The notes under the pieces: model-generated
What the model was told of the DNA's origin: nothing
Database searches by the model: none
Seen by the model: only the letters and a program-made list of their open reading frames with translations
Part shown: in pieces, positions 60,236-64,000 of the stretch
How positions within the stretch are numbered: the stretch's first letter is position 1
Layout: each line of letters begins with the position of its first letter
Assembly: GCF_000208745.1 (NCBI RefSeq)
Contig: NC_030854.1
Location: 8,148,658 to 8,212,657, forward strand
Direction of reading: 5' to 3'
Length of the DNA: 64,000 bases
Source of the DNA: Theobroma cacao
Lineage: Eukaryota > Streptophyta > Magnoliopsida > Malvales > Malvaceae
Made by a program: the position numbers and the translations under genes

Positions 60236-61426
60236 AAATTTCTATTCGAAAATAAGACTTAAAATTTGAAAACAATTAAAAATTTTATTATTAGACGTGT
60301 GATTACAATATCTGAGAATTCTTTTATAATAAAAGAATAATCCTTTAATTCTTTTCTGCAACAAATCCACTTCAACAATCTTGATGACTTGATTTTGAAT
60401 AACTGGAGTTGATTTCTTTCTTTGGGCTAGAACCAGATCGAAGAATGATTTATTACAAAATCTTGAAGCATAAAATCAATCTTCTTAGAATTTTTTTCAC
60501 TTATTTAGGGCTTGAAACTTCCATGAGAATTGTTTAAAGATTTTGCAATAAAAGATCCAAGTTCCTTCTACTTTGCAATAAGAGATCAACTTATTGCATG
60601 AGAACTTTGATCTCTTTTTACAAAATCTTGAATAAACGGAATTGATATCTTTCATTTAGGTTGAAACTTTGGAGATGCTTTGATTCGTTAGATCTCCCTT
60701 GAATTTGTTTGTAGAAACTATGGAGACTTTATTCTTTAGATCTTCATTTTAGACTTATAGATCAGAACTTTGGAAAGATTTTAGTTTTTCATATCTTCTT
60801 CCTTGGATTTGTTTATTGAGACTCTCAAGATTTTGTTCTATCTTCTCATTCCTAATTGTGTGTCGAATGGCTTGAAGAAGCATTTGTATTGATAGTTATA
60901 TATGGGAGAGTTCCATGAGAATTTAATCTATGTGATTTATCTCTAAATTATTTCAATTTAAATAGAGATAAAATATGATGACTTGTAGATGGTCTTTTAT
61001 TTTGTAAAACTTTGAATCTTTGCATTTTGATGAGTTAAATTTGAGTTTTATTTCTAAATTATTTTAATTTATTTAGAAATAAAATAATTTAGAAATAAAT
61101 TGGATGATCAGATTTAGGTTTTATCTCTAAATTATTTAGAGATAAATTAGATGATTCATAAGTGAATTTTGATTGACCAAATTTAGATATTATCTCTAAA
61201 TTATCTTAATTTATTTAAATAAAATGGATGAATCATAAGTGATTTTTAATTGGCTTAACTATGTGTACTGGAGATAATTATTCAAGAAATTAATTATATG
61301 CCTAACTTAAATGGTGTCATCAAGTCCACATGAAAAAACATGATTTATCTTTGAACAATGTTTCAATTTACTAATTTTGAGAGACATGTGATATTTTGTA
61401 ATTAAATAAAAATTTTCCACCCTACA
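60236..61426 (-). repeat. right LTR-like repeat of the gypsy element (5' LTR)
   Basis: About 1.19 kb between the PBS-like junction near 60235 and an end at cctaca (61426), i.e. starting TGTAGGGTGG on the minus strand. Its outer 690 bp match the left copy at 48160-48826. Confidence 0.65.
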
Positions 61427-61523
61427 TCAATATTTCATCTTTTATTATTTTAAGATCTAACATCTTATCTTATTGGGATTTGTATTTTACCCAAAAATTG
61501 AAAACATCAAAGAATATTTATAA

Positions 61524-62565
61524 TAAACCTGGTAATTTTGGATACGATACAAAAAAACATGAGATTAAACAAGTTTCAGTTTAACCTTATCGTGTTTTAT
61601 GTTTTAATCGTGTTGACACAAGTAACACATTTACAACACGTTTAATTAATTGTGTTAATCATGTTATCAGATTTAAACGTGTATATATGACACTTTTATT
61701 AACTCGTTAAAATTAATAGTCAAATACTATTTTAGTCTTATTTAAATAATTTTAAATAATTATTTTAAAAAGTGTTTTGAATTTCTTAAGGATAATGTAA
61801 TAATAGATGTCATGAATTTAGATATTAGTAAGAAGAAATGGCATCAGTCGAATGATCTAATACTATTGATGTCAATTAATCATCAATGAAGGTAATGCTT
61901 TAAACTAAATTTTAAATTTTATTTAACTTTTTTGTTTTGATTCAATGTTATTAAGATATTGTTTCCATTTTATTATTAGGTTTTGTGACACTGGAATAAC
62001 GTCACATTGGTAAGCGAGTTTTCGATATTGGTTTAGGTGTTTAGAATTGTTCATGGTTGATAATGTGGGTAATAATATATATTTAATTATGATTGAAAAT
62101 TATGGATGATTTTAGATGTTATTAGTATTTTTAGGTTAGATGTTAATGATGAAATTTATTAGTATGATAATAAATTTTATATATGTTATTTACGTTAAAT
62201 TATATAATATTTGAGGTTATTATTATTTATTATAATTATTTTTATAATTATTGATTTTAAATTTGAATAATAAAATTATATTTAATTATAAATATTTTAA
62301 TTTAATCGTGTTAAATATGTTAACTTTATTAACTATGTTAAGAAAAAATTATGTTTAATCTTATCATGTCGTGTAACAAATCTTAATACGTTAAATAAAC
62401 GTGTTAGTTGTATCATGTTACATAGTTATTAAACGTATTAGTATACATATTTTTAAACGTTGACATAAATAATTATTCATATCATATTTAGATTTAGTTT
62501 TATCATATTTCGTATCTTAATCGTATCTACATGATAAAAATAAAAAATACAAATTACCGGCTCTA
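61524..62565. mobile_element. second, older copy of the hAT family, with internal extra segment
   Basis: Ends TAAACCTGGTAATT and, inverted, TAGAGCCGGTAATT (11 of 14 match), both close to the TIR of the element at 31397. Flanking octamers atttataa and attcatgc match at 5 of 8, an aged duplication. Internal AT-rich sequence near 61700-61800 and 62220-62310 is the reverse complement of the element at 31397-32141, so it is the same family in the other orientation. About 300 bp extra in the middle (about 61830-62210) include an ATG at 61838 followed by a possible intron; this may be a remnant of a transposase exon. Confidence 0.75.
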
Positions 62566-64000
62566 ATTCATGCAATACAAAATCTTCTAAAAATGTATAT
62601 GAAAAAGAGATTTTAATTATAATTCTGACCTAAACAGACTTTTCATCCATTGTGAAAACTGAGTCTATAGATACCTAGTAAATAGAGTTACTTATTTAGA
62701 AACAAATTACTACTAAAAACCAAAAAAATCCATATATTGAAAATAATGACAAGTATCATTGAACAATATATAATCGCTTGCTTTTTGCCGTGGCCAAGCG
62801 TGTTGACAGTTTTATAATAGCAACTTTTCTGTTTTAAGCAATTAAAGGAGTCATTATTTAGCCTGAATAATTTTGAGAAATAAAACAAAACGTGAGAATT
62901 AAATATTTAATTAATATTGTTCCAAAAAGATAGAATAAGTAATTAGTCAGTGATACTGTTATGTGATGAATCATGTTGAAAGGAGCCTTTTAGCGATTAC
63001 ATGAGAGCGACCTGATCGTAGCCGCATCTCAATTAGAATATTTTTTTTCTTAAAATAAATAAGTTGCTTAATTATTTTAATATTTTTCTAAAGTAATGCA
63101 TTGTCTCCTCTAATTAAAAAGCATGCTCCTCACGTGTAAAACCCCCAATATTATAGGTGCGCCTGCCGGTTGAGTGGCTTTCAAATAGTAATTTCTTTCA
63201 ATTAATTAAAAATCCCGCATTAATTGGACAACTGTAATTAAGTTTTAATTAAATTGTTAATTAAGCGTCTTAGTCATCTAATTAGGTGCCCAGAAAGGTG
63301 TTATTCATGCCATGCATGGAAATCACAAACTTAACCCTAAGAGCCAGTTGGTCAAAGGCCAAAGTATTGTTTCTTAATTTGGTTGTTAATATACTAATCA
63401 CATTAATTTAATGGCTAGTGATTAAAATTCTAGTACAACTATTGTCCAAAGAAATGGCCCAAAAATTTTTATTTTAAATTATATTTTCATTCTAAGTAAA
63501 TAAAATTAAAAAAAAAACCCCTTAAATTCTAAAGCACTTTGATAAAAGATTCATACGATTCAGCATGTGTATAAACTATAAACATATTCGTAAGCTAAGC
63601 TGGCGCTTGGCTTGTGGATTTTTCGTTTGCAATGGATTTTATGTTATAAAAGCAGTTGCATGCGACACGTGCTAACAATGATAACAAGTCAGATAGCAAT
63701 GGTAACTAGCAAATTGAGCTTAACCAAAATAGTAGGGGCATAACCTTTTCAACGTTATTTTTGAAGTAAAATAAGGAAAAAGGAAAAAGGAAATGCTGTC
63801 ACTGGTTAATTTCGCAAGAAATGAGAAATAAATCCACGTGGACAGATAGGATTACGTTTACAGGTGAATGAGAAGTGGCCTATGGATAAGAAAGAAAGGC
63901 AAAGGCCAAAGGCAAAAGGGACTTTGGGAAATGGAAATGCTCCTTGGGGGCTGATCCAGTGTTTTGTACTGACAATTGTAATGATTCACTTTTGCTTGAT
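62566..64000. other. unannotated right end
   Basis: AT-rich DNA without a frame or repeat I can identify. The base composition rises in G+C after about 63600 (for example the cacgtggacagataggatt stretch with a CACGTG at 63836), which could be the promoter region of a gene beyond the window; that is speculation. Confidence 0.3.

Larger units (their letters stand above)
48160..61426 (-). mobile_element. degenerate Ty3/gypsy retrotransposon carrying nested insertions
   Basis: LTR-like direct repeats lie at about 48160-48826 and 60236-61426. Minus-strand gag (59.1-60.1 kb) and protease (55.65-56.44 kb) relics lie between them. On the minus strand just inside the right LTR, about 60205-60235 reads tttctgacactcaatggggc, similar to the TTTCTGGCGCCCACCGTGGGGC junction with PBS of many plant gypsy elements. 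The body is interrupted by a solo LTR (56484-58496) and a LINE (52763-55390). Reverse transcriptase, RNase H and integrase were not recognised. A plus-strand PMD relic lies near the left LTR. Exact ends and target duplication could not be fixed. Confidence 0.65.

Noticed and set aside
1..64000. tRNA, rRNA or known microRNA genes
   Set aside because: By eye I found no cloverleaf with A and B boxes and no mature sequence of the common plant microRNAs I can recall; a covariance-model scan would be needed to exclude them.

Overview
The window is nuclear DNA from a flowering plant, most likely a eudicot. The genes have GT-AG introns and are homologues of plant-specific families (OVATE family, LONELY GUY, plastid mTERF, chloroplast 2-Cys peroxiredoxin). 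They sit in AT-rich DNA full of degenerate Ty1/copia, Ty3/gypsy, LINE, plant-mobile-domain (PMD) and hAT-type elements. I cannot name the species. There are three runs of N (10822-10921, 25500-25599, 54437-54468).

Layout. 1-5.25 kb: a degenerate copia pol (+), then a degenerate PMD coding region (-) whose 3' part is duplicated in tandem. 5.57-6.90 kb: an LRAT/NC-domain gene (+) with three exons; the residue that is normally the catalytic Cys is Ser. 7.4-8.1 kb: eroded RNase H-like relics. 9.23-10.23 kb: a single-exon plastid-type mTERF gene (-). 10.4-11.0 kb: a copia integrase scrap and a TIR-bounded element carrying a perfect 32-bp palindrome and an N gap. 12.65-13.26 kb: an OVATE family gene (+, OFP6-like). 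13.3-24.1 kb: intergenic DNA with an old tandem duplication near 15-17 kb. 24.15-24.93 kb: a second OVATE family gene (-, OFP13/15/18-like). 25.6-32.84 kb: a nest of copia elements; the clearest one (27590-32831, -) has LTRs, PPT, PBS and 5-bp target duplications, and itself contains a non-autonomous hAT element with an exact 8-bp duplication. 33.44-37.73 kb: a seven-exon chloroplast 2-Cys peroxiredoxin gene (+). 37.7-42.9 kb: AT-rich intergenic DNA. 42.97-47.33 kb: a seven-exon LONELY GUY-type cytokinin-activating gene (-). 48.1-61.4 kb: a degenerate Ty3/gypsy element (-, gag and protease recognisable) containing an antisense PMD relic, a LINE 3' end and a 2.0-kb solo LTR. 61.52-62.57 kb: a second, older copy of the hAT family. 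62.6-64 kb: nothing recognised.

The host genes are independent transcription units. They cover plastid gene expression (mTERF), plastid peroxide detoxification (2-Cys Prx), cytokinin activation (LOG), growth repression (two OFPs) and an LRAT-like protein. From memory, the corresponding Arabidopsis families lie close together on chromosomes 2, 3 and 5, so this looks like an old conserved gene neighbourhood expanded by transposons. No operon, CRISPR array or prokaryotic feature is expected or seen. I found no convincing new multi-gene system. The best leads are the Cys-to-Ser LRAT gene, the antisense PMD inside the gypsy element, the palindromic TIR element and the shared hAT family.
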